This document shows, piece after piece, positions 55,701 to 61,510 of a stretch of DNA of 64,000 nucleotides; the stretch's first letter is position 1, and every line of letters begins with the position of its first letter. The translations under genes and the position numbers were made by a program. Location: assembly GCA_963402885.1 (NCBI GenBank), contig OY727100.1, forward strand, positions 8,295,501-8,359,500. The letters run 5' to 3'. The DNA comes from Antedon bifida (lineage: Eukaryota > Echinodermata > Crinoidea > Comatulida > Antedonidae). The notes beneath the pieces were generated by a model that was not told the origin of the DNA, ran no database searches, and worked only from the letters and a program-made list of their open reading frames with translations.

Positions 55701-57961
55701 TGAGTAAGTTACATATTTTAGCCACGAGGAGTAGTAATACCATATTAATTAAATTTGTAATTGACACCTAGCCTCAATAAGACACATACTGTTGGTTTAA
55801 TAAGAAAGATCATCTGCTTTGATACAAAATGAGATGAATAAAATAAATATGACCCAGGTAACTTCAACAGGCCTTGGGATGCTTACAACTCACAACTTCA
55901 GTCTTTAATAACAATTTAGGTCTAATATACTTTTAAGTTCCAATAGGTATTGCGTGGTATAAGTATTGTGTTGATTGTTCTCGCCATATTGGTGCCATCT
56001 AATTCCTACTTTAAAACTATATAACAACACGAATTATGTAAGCTTAGTAATAGACAAAAGATACAAAAAAAATCGTATTTTAGTTTGTTCGACAACGCTT
56101 TACAGGTTCGTCGACGAATTGAATGGTTCTATTCTATATTTGGTCACTATAATTGTTATTTTGAAAAACAATCTTCCTGTAAACCACAAAATTTCATTTT
56201 CATGGATGTTTATAGGCTATCGAGATGTTTCAAACATAATGCATAAACAACAACATTAGTAATTGTTTGTTGTACTTTTATGCTAAATGAACAGATCTCT
56301 AGAACATTACCATTTGACGTTTATGAAACACTGCTTTTGTGTTTAAAACAGAAACGTTACACATGAACCTCGGACCCCGTCAGAGGTCTGGTTGACATAA
56401 TAGTTAATTATTGGCACTCGATACTACCAGTAAATGTAATTAGGCTGTGATTTATTGTAATTTGACACTACAAAAAATGGAGGTGCAAGAGACCTATGGC
56501 ATAAAATAAGCTGGGTATGAATAGATTGTTGTATTCAAACTTCCAAAGGAACTTGTATTGGTTGGTGGAATGGCAAGTGTATGAATAAAAGATGTACGAT
56601 GGTCCACATTACACAGTGCATTATTTTGGTTACTAATAACCAACTTTAGGGAAATCTTTAGGTATTTAAAGATTTATAACAGAAAAAAGTATCTATACAT
56701 TGTTCAAAAGCTGGCCATCTGATTGGCTGCTGATGTTAAAGTTTGGTGTTAGATTTTAAAAAATCCAACATGTAGGCCTACACTTTTCATTATACGTTTA
56801 GCTACTTTGTTGTATATATACACAACAGGAAAGTTGTTACAATACCAGATTTGACCGTAAGTTGAATGGAAACCGGTATTTTCCATTAATCTATACAGGT
56901 TGGAAGCTTGGGAAAAAAAAACACAAAATCAAACCTAGATAAAGTGATTGAAATGATTTAGTTTTGTAGTGCTGTTATAATTAATTTCAATTAACATAAA
57001 CAGGTATAATCATAAATAGATTTGCTTTATTACAAAAAATGGTAGAGATGCATTTCATAAAGTCACTTGACCCATGTAATATCTGATAACCAACGATAAA
57101 TAACAACACATTCCTGCTGTGATGTGAGCTGCATGGGCGAGTCAAGAGCGGCAATACGAAATTATTATAGGTTTTTACGAGAATATTTTAAAGGAAATAA
57201 GTTTGTACCCACGATCTCACAGTAAAGAAAAACTTAGACGGAAACAATATTGAATCACCACCCCGTCTCTCTCCTCCGGCCCCCTCCCTTACAAGTTATT
57301 GATATCCCGGAGGGAAACAACATTGAACCTAAACGAATCTCTAGAAGTAAGTATCTTACAATAATTTAACAATAAACTTCGTAATTTAATAAATGTAAAT
57401 GTAGATCTTTAGGTTAAGTACAACACCTAATTTTACTTAATACCGATCTGCTAACTGAAAAAAACCCCATATTTGTTAAGAACAAGATAGTAAATGTGAC
57501 TGGAGGTGGTGTATAAGAGAAGAGAAGAAGAAGACCAATAAGACAGACCAGCAGGATTTTGTAACGATAAATTGGATGAATGAAGACAATACACCCTATG
57601 AAAAGATTGTGAATGAGGGTGCATCCATCATGTTATTGTTTTGTTACTGTAAGCCTATTTTGTATAAATGTGTTGGGAAAACTGACCTTGCAGCAGGTTT
57701 CACTTGTAAAACATAATAATAACATTAACAATATATTTTACTTATTTCAATACACTCGATTCATAATTTACATAAAGTAAATACATGACATTAAACCAAT
57801 ATGATAGTGGATATACAATACACTCTTGTTTAATATTACGTAATATCAGGGTAATATCTAGTACATTAATAGTATGGAATGATGATAATTATTTAAAAAA
57901 ATAAACTTACTATGATTGAGACCACAAACATGGCAAACGCAGCCCATATGTACAGGTACAT
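4606..57961 (-). CDS. Secreted astacin metalloprotease with 14 ShK domains (whole gene, 22 coding exons)
   Basis: Predicted secreted zinc endopeptidase of the astacin family (M12A). Joining 22 exons with GT/AG borders and consistent phases gives 947 residues. Residues 1-17 (exon 1) are a hydrophobic signal sequence, about 21-82 a prodomain, about 83-278 the astacin domain, and 279-947 fourteen ShK domains of roughly 40 residues separated by short linkers. Visible catalytic features are HELMHSLGFRHEHSRPDRD (zinc His175, His179, His185; general base Glu176) and the Met-turn SIMHY (Met232; Tyr234 is the usual zinc-binding tyrosine). The four astacin cysteines are present (126, 147, 166, 277). 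Astacin-ShK fusions are known in cnidarians, nematodes and other invertebrates, usually with few ShK copies. The fold and catalytic call are secure. Substrate and biological role are unknown. Exon borders are hand-derived without transcript support. Confidence 0.93.
4764..5082 (-). other. Intron 21
   Basis: A 319-base intron between ShK exons 21 and 22. It is AT-rich and contains nothing recognisable beyond splice signals. Confidence 0.85.
5083..5208 (-). CDS. Exon 21: ShK domain 13, divergent helix
   Basis: ShK domain (residues 854-895), cores CIDGSKECQFWALKGRC and EIPYQCPRSCQLC. The usual W/Y/F-Met pair before the fourth cysteine is replaced by Ile-Pro, making this the most divergent domain around the central helix. 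Acceptor tttcag, donor gtaatt, phases 1 and 1. Confidence 0.92.
5209..5835 (-). other. Intron 20, contains a G-rich tract
   Basis: An intron of 627 bases. Its only notable content is a G-run cluster on the plus (template) strand at about 5330-5352 that fits a G-quadruplex pattern of four G-runs with short loops. Confidence 0.8.
5330..5352 (+). other. Potential G-quadruplex
   Basis: Four runs of three or more G (5, 4, 5 and 3) separated by loops of 1, 1 and 4 bases, unusually GC-rich for this window. It is on the template strand of the protease gene, so the transcript carries the C-rich complement. Confidence 0.55.
5836..5967 (-). CDS. Exon 20: ShK domain 12
   Basis: ShK domain (residues 810-853), cores CNDSFAYCPVWAKDGGC and WMGRNCRLSCNTC, linker TVKYNGSM. 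Acceptor tgtccag, donor gtatgt, phases 1 and 1. It is separated from exon 19 by a 4.4-kb intron containing the 15-bp minisatellite. Confidence 0.93.
7020..8215. repeat. 15-bp minisatellite (CACGCATTGGTTTGA and variants)
   Basis: Tandem units of 15 bases. The centre (about 7855-8150) is near-perfect CACGCATTGGTTTGA, around twenty copies. Flanks are older variants such as CACACATTGGTTTTA. Because the period is a multiple of three and the unit lacks stops in several frames, long artificial reading frames appear on both strands. It sits wholly in an intron. Confidence 0.95.
7141..7400. repeat. 84-bp higher-order repeat inside the minisatellite
   Basis: The marker CAAACATGAATGGTTTTGCA begins at 7171, 7255 and 7339, exactly 84 bases apart, with intervening 15-mer variants repeated in the same order. 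A multi-unit block was therefore amplified as a whole. Confidence 0.85.
10323..10460 (-). CDS. Exon 19: ShK domain 11, lacks the conserved Trp
   Basis: ShK domain (residues 764-809), cores CIDKTRRCKALSDKGDC and WMKKNCPLTCNTC, with a lysine-rich linker. The Trp-Ala pair after the second cysteine, present in nearly all other domains here, is Ala-Leu-Ser. All six cysteines remain. Acceptor tctcag, donor gtaagt, phases 1 and 1 (the split codon becomes Lys with exon 20). Confidence 0.92.
10461..11716 (-). other. Intron 18, mostly minisatellite
   Basis: A 1.26-kb intron of which about 1 kb is a 47-bp tandem repeat. Little unique sequence is left outside it. Confidence 0.85.
10660..11690. repeat. 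47-bp minisatellite, pyrimidine-rich on plus strand
   Basis: Copies of a unit containing CTTCCTCTGCACCTCTTTCT occur at 47-base spacing (for example 11081, 11128, 11175), with degenerate copies toward 10660. The array spans about 1 kb, around twenty units. On the transcript strand the unit is purine-rich (GCAGAGGAAGAATGGAATGA). Confidence 0.93.
11717..11845 (-). CDS. Exon 18: ShK domain 10
   Basis: ShK domain (residues 721-763), cores CRDVQRKCPMWAEKGDC and FMFPNCPLSCNSC, linker NDTSYDP. Acceptor taaag, donor gtaata, phases 1 and 1. A long purine-rich (transcript strand) 47-bp minisatellite starts within about 30 bases of this donor. Confidence 0.94.
11846..12625 (-). other. Intron 17
   Basis: An AT-rich intron of 780 bases; no repeats or genes recognised. 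Confidence 0.8.
12626..12757 (-). CDS. Exon 17: ShK domain 9
   Basis: ShK domain (residues 677-720), cores CEDTTHKCVGWAKKGDC and WMKPNCPLSCNSC, linker SIIPTLVA. Its last half, NCPLSCNSC, is identical to that of domain 10 and close to domain 11 (NCPLTCNTC), so these three look like recent duplicates. Acceptor tttcag, donor gtaata, phases 1 and 1. Confidence 0.94.
12758..13589 (-). other. Intron 16
   Basis: An intron of 832 bases. A minus-strand frame runs from exon 16 into this intron (to about 13255) but leaves the ShK pattern at the donor, so it is read-through rather than coding. Confidence 0.75.
13590..13754 (-). CDS. Exon 16: ShK domain 8 with proline-rich linker
   Basis: ShK domain (residues 622-676), cores CTDSDKKCTEWAKNGEC and WMVRKCKLSCKQC. 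A linker of about 20 residues follows, containing LPDPSPTPHD, which is probably extended. Acceptor ctag, donor gtaagt, phases 1 and 1. Confidence 0.93.
13755..14227 (-). other. Intron 15
   Basis: An intron of 473 bases with nothing recognised beyond splice sites. Confidence 0.8.
14228..14356 (-). CDS. Exon 15: ShK domain 7
   Basis: ShK domain (residues 579-621), cores CADRHSYCSQWAESGQC and WMRLHCPVSCNAC, linker VVAGTNI. Acceptor attag, donor gtaggt after ATC C, phases 1 and 1. Confidence 0.91.
15262..15488. repeat. 227-bp duplication, copy 1
   Basis: Appears identical by eye to 15627-15853, offset 365 bases, with 138 bases of unique sequence between. The identity indicates a recent event or an assembly artefact. 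Each copy contains the same short minus-strand reading frame, which has no recognised product. Confidence 0.92.
15627..15853. repeat. 227-bp duplication, copy 2
   Basis: Second copy of 15262-15488. Flanking sequence differs on both sides, so the borders are sharp. Confidence 0.92.
16446..16587. mobile_element. MITE family A, copy 1
   Basis: A ~142-bp element whose ends are inverted copies of TCTGTCTACACTATCAAA. The inside holds ATGTGATGTGCG and, inverted, GGGCACATCACA, so the whole can fold as a hairpin. No coding capacity. A related copy is at 30013-30158. Confidence 0.75.
18746..18874 (-). CDS. Exon 14: ShK domain 6, weak donor
   Basis: ShK domain (residues 536-578), cores CEDRHSRCLEWAKDGNC and YMRKTCPSSCMVC. 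Acceptor tcaacag. The donor is gttagt after TTG G, the least consensus-like in the gene. If unspliced, the frame reads GGT TAG, an immediate stop, which would give a protein with only six ShK domains. The phase-1 exit matches exon 15, so I favour splicing. Confidence 0.88.
18875..20433 (-). other. Intron 13 with SINE remnants
   Basis: An intron of 1559 bases containing a minus-strand SINE (about 19230-19370) and a second SINE-tail fragment starting near 19450. Confidence 0.75.
19230..19370 (-). mobile_element. tRNA-derived SINE, copy 1
   Basis: Minus strand: a tRNA-like head with GGTTTAGAGGTATGA (A-box region) and GTGGGTTCGAATCTCACCC (B box and T arm). A body follows, ending in CCCTGACGCAAAGCTAC. 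The same head and tail occur on the plus strand at 44216-44402. A further tail fragment lies near 19450. Confidence 0.75.
20434..20562 (-). CDS. Exon 13: ShK domain 5
   Basis: ShK domain (residues 493-535), cores CRDKNKKCATWAKQGEC and WMHNNCPVSCDTC, linker GIPDPTI. Acceptor gatag, donor gtaagt, phases 1 and 1. It is one of the closest matches in the array to the general ShKT consensus. Confidence 0.94.
20563..21873 (-). other. Intron 12 with MITE
   Basis: An intron of 1311 bases holding one copy of MITE family B (21021-21290). The rest is AT-rich and unremarkable. Confidence 0.75.
21021..21290. mobile_element. MITE family B, copy 1
   Basis: A hairpin-like element bounded by ATTAAAGATATTATTATCCC and the inverted GGGGACAATATATCTTT. 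Internal blocks match the copies at 48360, 60391 and 61511 in one orientation or the other. Confidence 0.65.
21874..22107 (-). CDS. Exon 12: ShK domain 4 with long charged linker
   Basis: ShK domain (residues 415-492), cores CRDYHPNCERWAKTGEC and WMLGYCKLSCQHC. It is followed by the longest linker of the array: about 38 residues rich in Lys, Asp and Glu, with no cysteine. Acceptor cttcag. The donor gtacaa is weak. Phases 1 and 1. The linker could be a flexible hinge between the proximal domains (1-4) and the distal domains (5-14). Confidence 0.9.
22108..22675 (-). other. Intron 11
   Basis: An intron of 568 bases; nothing recognised. Confidence 0.8.
22676..22813 (-). CDS. Exon 11: ShK domain 3
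   Basis: ShK domain (residues 369-414), cores CHDNNTLCADWAVTGEC and YMHEKCRKSCRRC. The linker DWHIKTVSMK is basic. Acceptor aattag, donor gtaaga, phases 1 and 1. It shares YMH at the central helix with domain 2, consistent with the two being related by local duplication. Confidence 0.93.
22814..23124 (-). other. Intron 10
   Basis: An AT-rich intron of 311 bases; nothing recognised. Confidence 0.8.
23125..23259 (-). CDS. Exon 10: ShK domain 2
   Basis: ShK domain (residues 324-368), cores CKDISPSCRAWVTNGEC and YMHANCKRSCGLC, with a Gly/Pro linker at the end. It has Trp-Val instead of the usual Trp-Ala. The acceptor is tttcag. The donor is gtattt, which departs from the consensus, so retention or use of another donor is possible. 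Phases 1 and 1. Confidence 0.92.
23260..24308 (-). other. Intron 9
   Basis: An AT-rich intron of 1049 bases; no gene or clear repeat. Confidence 0.8.
24309..24443 (-). CDS. Exon 9: ShK domain 1
   Basis: Six-cysteine ShK domain (residues 279-323) with cores CFDTDQQQCPTWAMQGEC and WMRKFCPFSCDTC. It is followed by an 11-residue linker rich in polar residues. Acceptor gtaatag, donor gtaaga, phases 1 and 1. It abuts the protease domain. Confidence 0.94.
24444..26697 (-). other. Intron 8 with microsatellite and possible LINE tail
   Basis: An intron of 2254 bases. It contains a CGAC/CAAC tetranucleotide run at about 24518-24555. At about 26000-26160 an (ATT)n-type start runs into TACTTTATTGAACATACGCC, which looks like the 3' end of a minus-strand retroposon. 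The latter call is weak. Confidence 0.6.
26698..26916 (-). CDS. Exon 8: astacin Met-turn and end of protease domain
   Basis: Encodes residues 206-278, including the block YDYSSIMHYPLHAFSKNG, which is the Met-turn plus the zinc-associated tyrosine, and then ITIGPRYP and the ending FSDTDIYRLNNLYKCG. Cys277 closes the family disulfide. Acceptor tttccag, donor gtaagc, phases 1 and 1. The next exon opens directly with the first ShK cysteine, so protease and ShK array are separated by hardly any linker. Confidence 0.97.
27219..27342. repeat. 48-bp tandem repeat, about 2.5 copies
   Basis: The marker GCCAATGTTA (third copy GTCAATGTTA) begins at 27219, 27267 and 27315. Copies are diverged. Confidence 0.7.
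29702..29771. repeat. ~70-bp dispersed repeat, copy 1
   Basis: Shares ACACGTAAGTGTAAATACTG and the following GTGGAATTCAACTTGCAAAA with 31487-31553, in the same orientation. The pair encloses exons 6 and 7. Confidence 0.75.
30013..30158. mobile_element. MITE family A, copy 2
   Basis: Same order of blocks as 16446-16587: a left end AGCTCTGTCTGTACTATCAA, central ATGATGTCAT, GGGCACATCACA, and a right end with an inverted TGTCTACA block. It is more diverged than copy 1. Confidence 0.7.
30391..30569 (-). CDS. Exon 7: catalytic zinc-binding exon
   Basis: Encodes residues 146-205. It begins GCWSQIGRQGG and contains the astacin zinc signature HELMHSLGFRHEHSRPDRD with every key residue in place: three histidine ligands, the catalytic glutamate, the family-specific HExxR extension and the DRD tail. 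Cys147 and Cys166 form the short disulfide loop usual in the family. It ends YVNIYWENVVN. Acceptor tatttag, donor gtaagt, phases 2 and 1. An active enzyme is expected. Confidence 0.97.
30570..31153 (-). other. Intron 6
   Basis: An intron of 584 bases between the two central protease exons; nothing recognised. Confidence 0.8.
31154..31271 (-). CDS. Exon 6: astacin domain, helix A region
   Basis: Encodes IDERKLIVNAMERYHETTCI then QFRPRTNEKDYILISRKVG. This matches the conserved astacin segment with a helix ending in E-x-T-C-I-x-F-x-x-R. Cys126 is the first of the four structural cysteines and normally pairs with the last one (Cys277). Acceptor ttacag, donor gtgagt, phases 1 and 2. Confidence 0.95.
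31487..31553. repeat. ~70-bp dispersed repeat, copy 2
   Basis: Direct copy of 29702-29771 with a few substitutions; no coding content. Confidence 0.75.
34667..34795. repeat. 42-bp tandem repeat, three copies
   Basis: The marker GACTTGCGATAGTCAGTTAG begins at 34673, 34715 and 34757 (42-base spacing). Copies are almost identical, so the expansion is recent. Confidence 0.93.
36051..36374. repeat. Inverted repeat arm A (dispersed element)
   Basis: Reverse complement of much of 39968-40366. Matching blocks include TAATAACATGTCTGGTGACT at one end and the GCCTTTAA end at the other. Copy B has an extra ~80 bases. Probably two insertions of one non-autonomous element. Confidence 0.85.
38440..38521 (-). 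CDS. Exon 5: activation site and start of astacin domain
   Basis: Encodes ARRNAVREQRKLWPGAVVPY then VLDSDKF. The LWP..VVPYV block is the first conserved beta strand of astacins. The preceding RARR|N is a likely furin-type activation site that would give a mature N-terminus at Asn83. Acceptor tttacag, donor gtaagt, phases 0 and 1. The exon lies between two inverted copies of one repeat (36051-36374 and 39968-40366). Confidence 0.93.
38640..38720 (-). mobile_element. tRNA-like SINE head of a second type
   Basis: Minus strand: ATATGGTCTAATGGTTAGAA (A-box-like), then a B-box-like GGGATCGTATCTC and GGTTGGGGCGACC. The pieces are in tRNA order but the clover-leaf is imperfect, so a functional tRNA gene is unlikely. 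Confidence 0.5.
39968..40366. repeat. Inverted repeat arm B (dispersed element)
   Basis: Opposite-orientation copy of 36051-36374, beginning TTAAAGGCCAGGTGCGGGC and ending GTCACCAGACATGTTATTAC. Exon 5 lies between the two arms. Confidence 0.85.
43190..43562. repeat. 186-bp tandem duplication, two copies
   Basis: The block starting ACTATGATACAATAATACTA at 43190 is repeated head to tail at 43376, with no difference seen by eye. It is either a very young duplication or an assembly error. Confidence 0.92.
44216..44402 (+). mobile_element. tRNA-derived SINE, copy 2
   Basis: The head has GGTCTAGAGGTATGA and a perfect T arm GTGGGTTCGAGTCCCAC, plus a CTCGG/CCGAG partial acceptor stem. The putative anticodon loop CTAGTGA would read AGT (Thr-like). 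A body follows and the tail CCCTGACGCAAAACTAC matches copy 1. The extended body marks it as a SINE rather than a tRNA gene. Confidence 0.8.
46924..46994 (-). CDS. Exon 4: prodomain with aspartate switch
   Basis: Encodes IADGLEEPFLIEGDIYVPPL then KAR. The IEGD stretch corresponds to the family FxGD motif, in which the aspartate (Asp70 here) binds the catalytic zinc in the zymogen. The motif phenylalanine is replaced by isoleucine. Acceptor ttttcag, donor gtaagt, phases 1 and 0. The exon ends inside a dibasic run that continues into exon 5 as RARR, a furin-type cleavage site. Confidence 0.9.
46995..47461 (-). other. Intron 3 with a small MITE
   Basis: An intron of 467 bases carrying the element at 47078-47200; otherwise unremarkable. 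Confidence 0.8.
47078..47200. mobile_element. MITE family C (~123 bp)
   Basis: The ends TTGGTTGCCACTAGGA and TCCTAGTGCAAACCAA are inverted copies with few mismatches. The inner arms GCAAAACAAGCGA and TCGCTTGCGTTGC are also inverted, giving a near-complete hairpin. Fragments with a similar TTGACCAATCACA core occur near 54050. Confidence 0.7.
47462..47539 (-). CDS. Exon 3: prodomain
   Basis: Encodes residues 30-56, a charged stretch (YSKKPDDSEKDGMG followed by AILEDNAFINT) of the sort found in astacin propeptides. The acceptor is ctttcag and the donor gtaggc, with phases 1 and 1. The propeptide keeps the protease inactive until it is removed. Sequence in this part of the family is poorly conserved, so position and frame are the main support. 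Confidence 0.82.
47782..47818 (-). CDS. Exon 2: start of prodomain
   Basis: Thirty-seven bases reading DCAHPPAPPSSE plus one base. The acceptor is a T-rich tract ending in tttag and the donor is gtaatt. It enters in phase 0 and leaves in phase 1, matching its neighbours. The content is a proline/serine-rich spacer at the mature end of the signal peptide, with no family motif of its own. The call depends on splice signals and frame continuity. Confidence 0.75.
48360..48649. mobile_element. MITE family B, copy 2
   Basis: Begins ATTAAAGATGTATTGTC and ends GGGGAAAAATACCTCTTTAA. Internal blocks (ATTTTGTAGTTTTAATAAAG, a GGTAAATAC-type block) match the other copies. The right end is diverged. Confidence 0.6.
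53303..53345. repeat. GTAA tetranucleotide microsatellite
   Basis: About nine GTAA units interrupted once by GTATA. Confidence 0.9.
57911..57961 (-). CDS. Exon 1: start codon and signal peptide
   Basis: Encodes MYLYIWAAFAMFVVSII, a short hydrophobic segment typical of a secretory signal core. The ATG has A at -3, and an in-frame TAA lies two codons upstream, so translation cannot begin earlier in this exon. The donor is a consensus gtaagt at 57910 and leaves phase 0, which matches exon 2. The first residues of exon 2 (Asp-Cys-Ala) would complete a plausible cleavage site. It lies 10 kb from exon 2; the link rests on phase, signal-peptide character and lack of a better candidate. Confidence 0.72.
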
Positions 57962-58377
57962 CGTTTATTGTCAGTATGATCCGAGAGTATCACATCAAAA
58001 TGTTCCTTTTCTTTGGTCCTCCTACACTCCTCCTACTACCAGAACCCTTCACCCTACTACTATCCTGCAACCTTGTTACTGTTGCGGAATAATCAATGTA
58101 GTACTACTGTTCAGCATTCCGACTGTGATCACAGTGTTTAGGTCGATTACCTCCCGTCACGGTTATTGAGCATTGCGGATTGTGATTGCTGTCGCCATGG
58201 ATTGCACTTGTGCGAATTGTACCCATGTGAACGGGGGCGTGTAAATTTCCAATACTGTATGTGACTCTTGTGTAGACTTTACGGTCGCGACGTGTCGTGT
58301 TTACGTCGTTCGTTACGCCAAATGAGTAACGTAACGTCTTGGGTGGATCCATAATGTTTGGATTGTGGGATGGGGCT

Positions 58378-58386
58378 CCTTTTATC
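58378..58386 (-). promoter_or_regulatory. Weak TATA-like site upstream of exon 1
   Basis: GATAAAAGG on the minus strand, 417 bases upstream of the ATG. It would place a start site near 58350 and give a 5' UTR of ~390 bases. A CRE-like TGACGTAA lies near 58499 and the interval 58140-58350 is locally CpG-rich. All of this is suggestive only. Confidence 0.2.
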
Positions 58387-59929
58387 CACTTAAAAGTGGG
58401 AGCGGACTAAAACTCTCAACCCGCCTATGATTGTAGATATAGTTGACCATAACATGCTGCCTTGATATTGCTAGGGATGACCACTAGTGAACTGATTGTG
58501 ACGTAAGCAATGGCCGAGAATAAAGTATGTATGGATTCGGAAATTGCTTAAACTGATTGTATTGAATAACTTAATTTAAAGTTGATCGATCCAAGATAAA
58601 GGATTATAACATACTTAGGCTTATATATACAGCAAGTAATTTAATTATTTGAGTTAATTCGATTTCAATCAACATGTACTATTTTCCTGTACATTGTAAA
58701 ATGGTATTGAGGGCGCTATTAAATAACTCATTGATGTCTTCCATTGTACTCAACAGAAAATATTTATTTATTATTTTTTTAATGGAATAGTAAACGCTAA
58801 TTAACATTAATTAACGCAAGCGTCAATGCTCAAAACACTGTAAATTAAATCTAAATCGGCCGCGGAAAAACGTACGACCTGTACTGACTTCTTCTAGCCC
58901 AGCTATAGGCCACATGCTATGTAGGCTAGTCGGCCTCAATGTACGTAGATGTATTTAGTACCGGTATAACTCCTATACTACAGTGTAGTAGTAGATCGAT
59001 ATTAGTGTAACATCAACAAGTTAAAATTAAGTTTAAAAATTGATTTTAAAAAGTTTTCATTTTGGCCAGATTTTCTAATGTGTTAGCGTCCTCAATGATG
59101 AAATAATTTGTTTTTCTCCGTACCTAACATTTTCAAAAATTGGCCTTGTAAGTAGCAATGCATATTGTGAATGTCCATGTCATGTATACTGTTTTTAATG
59201 ATATATGGCCTATCATAGAATGTAATAAAACCACACATCACGTTACGCTACGCTACGGGATATGTAACAAGATTATTGCATCAACCTATAAAAAATAATA
59301 AATATTCAGTGTAAATTTGTTAAATAATTACAAAATTCCCCAGAAAAATTAGTTTCCTGTATTCCATAATTACTTTGTAAAAAAGTATTTTTGTATTTTC
59401 ACGGGAGTCGTTATTATTAAAGTAAACAATAATTTGATAATTTATCATAAGGATATTTATAATTATTATTTATATTATATAAATATATATGATAATGATG
59501 TAGGCCTATAACTAATATGGTTATGAATTTATTTATGAAATCTATAAATAAACAAAAACATTTCTTACTAAAAACGCCGTTCGACTAGTATTCAGATTTA
59601 ATTATTGTTATTTCTGAAGAAATAATGATATATTAATTGTTTAACAATCAGTAGTAAACATTTGTGTAACGTAGATATAGTTTGACCTACAGTACAAGAA
59701 AAAATATAATCATATACTAAACTAATCTATGAAACTGGAACCCTGGGTTCGAGGTCTATCAATAGCATGTCTTTTTTTAAATAGTTGAGAGAGATTATTT
59801 AGAGGGTTGTGTTAAGTACGGTATATTTAGGAAGTATATCAGCTATTATAGCCTGGTTTCCATAAAATCGCTACACCGTGTCGCCGACTGCTGTCGCCGA
59901 CAGAGCGTAGCGATTCCTAAAGGGGTCGT

Positions 59930-60110
59930 CAAACACACGGCCAGCCTGTGGTTCTTTTTTGGCCAGCCTGTGGTCCGAGGGCGCTAGACATTTGGCCAGC
60001 CTGTGGTCCCGAGGGCGCTAACATGAAAACACACAGCCCGTCTCTGTGATTCTTTTTTGGCCAGCCTGTGGTCCGAGGGCGCTAGACATATCGGCCAGCC
60101 TGTGGTCCCA
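59930..60110. repeat. GGCCAGCCTGTGGT repeat cluster
   Basis: Five copies of GGCCAGCCTGTGGT (about 59939, 59961, 59994, 60059 and 60093), with GAGGGCGCTA blocks between. The pattern repeats at 98 bases, so a ~98-bp unit was duplicated. It is much richer in GC than its surroundings. Confidence 0.85.
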
Positions 60111-60390
60111 AGCATTTTAAAGATATTTAGGCCTAGGTCTACGACCCATTAGTAGGCCGTATCAGATATTATTTTTTTGAAGTTGAACGACCTTTACTCA
60201 CGAACGAGAGGCTCTTTCTTATAAGTTATGGTATTGTAGATAGCCTAGCAAAGCTTGTGTAGGCCTATGCCATGTATATACCTCTGAATTTGAAATGACA
60301 GTAGGAATTCCTATGCACAGTGTATGTTTTTTATACTTTTTAAAATAATATTAAATTAATATTTATATAGTAGGCTGATGGAAATTTTAC

Positions 60391-60675
60391 GTTAAAGATG
60401 TATTATCCCCAATCATGAACAATACAAATTTCAGACTTTTAATAATAGGCCATTTTGGAGTTTTAATTAAGTTACTCAATTCAATAAAAAAAAAATGATT
60501 TCAATTATAAACAAAACCAAAATAAACAGTTTTTTCCGGTAAATACTTTTTTAAGTTGCCAATCCAATTTTTGGTCAAAGTGAATAACTAATATGTGACA
60601 TTAAAATAACATATTCAACAATAAAATGTTTACAAAAATTGTTTTTTTTTTTCAGGGGATAATATTTCGTTAAAA
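60391..60675. mobile_element. MITE family B, copy 3
   Basis: Begins GTTAAAGATGTATTATCCCC and ends with GGGGATAATATTTCGTTAA, inverted with respect to the start. Internal TGTGACATTAAAATAACATA is identical to the block in the copy at 61511. Confidence 0.8.
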
Positions 60676-61510
60676 TTAAAAACTTATATTTTCCAAGAGT
60701 CTAGATTCAAGAAATTGTATTGGCTCACTTAAAATGGAAATTTATTATATTTATAAGAATAAAACAAATACATAAAAAATAATATAGTCTAAATCCTATT
60801 ATTATTACAGTATATCATATTAATAAATCAAATTATGAATATCAGTAAAATAAATTAGGTCAATTAAAATCCTAAAAATACAAAAATAACTGATACAACT
60901 AACATCTTGTAATAATTTTATTTGAATCAAATTTCTTGTATGAGTAAACATTTCTTTCAATTCAGTACTTTTCTACGTTGAAAAAAAAAATAACAGAGAG
61001 TTTGCCAAATGTACTAATATTTTATTTGGACTTATTTATTTTTTATAGATCTTGAAGGCCGTGTATACAGTAGATTAACAAATTATAAATTTATACTGTA
61101 CCACAAAGTGATTAACAATAGACAGCAATGAACAAGAATTCTAAATAAAATATATGTATGTGTTTAGGGAGTACCTTATTTTCTATGTATTAACAATGCA
61201 GTATTTATAATAAATTATAGGCCTACAACTAATATTATTGTTTATTATGTGTATATGTAATTTGTTTTGGAAAATCATAAAATAGTACTAGGTCTATGTA
61301 TGTATACATTTTTTTCAAATGTTCACACTTAAAAACCTGAACTGAAGAAAATTGTAATTTTCTTGATACAAACATCTGTTAGTGTTACTGTACATATAAA
61401 TTCTTTAACCTACTACTTTTTATTAAAATAAAAAGTAGTACTGTAGATGAAAATTTACTACATTTTGAAACACACGTACGTAGGGCTAGGCCTTGCTTGT
61501 GACGACTAAC

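Larger units (their letters stand above)
47819..57910 (-). other. Intron 1 (~10 kb)
   Basis: Separates the signal-peptide exon from the rest. It contains MITE family B copy 2 (48360-48649), a possible LINE 3' end around 51420-51600, a GTAA tetranucleotide run at about 53303-53345, a family-C-like piece near 54010-54140 and a C-rich tract near 57260-57290. No coding exon was recognised, but a short non-coding or alternative first exon could be missed. Confidence 0.65.

Noticed and set aside
58104-58352. 82-codon minus-strand frame upstream of exon 1
   Set aside because: No recognisable domain, out of frame with exon 1 and probably part of the promoter or 5' UTR; a uORF cannot be excluded but is unsupported.
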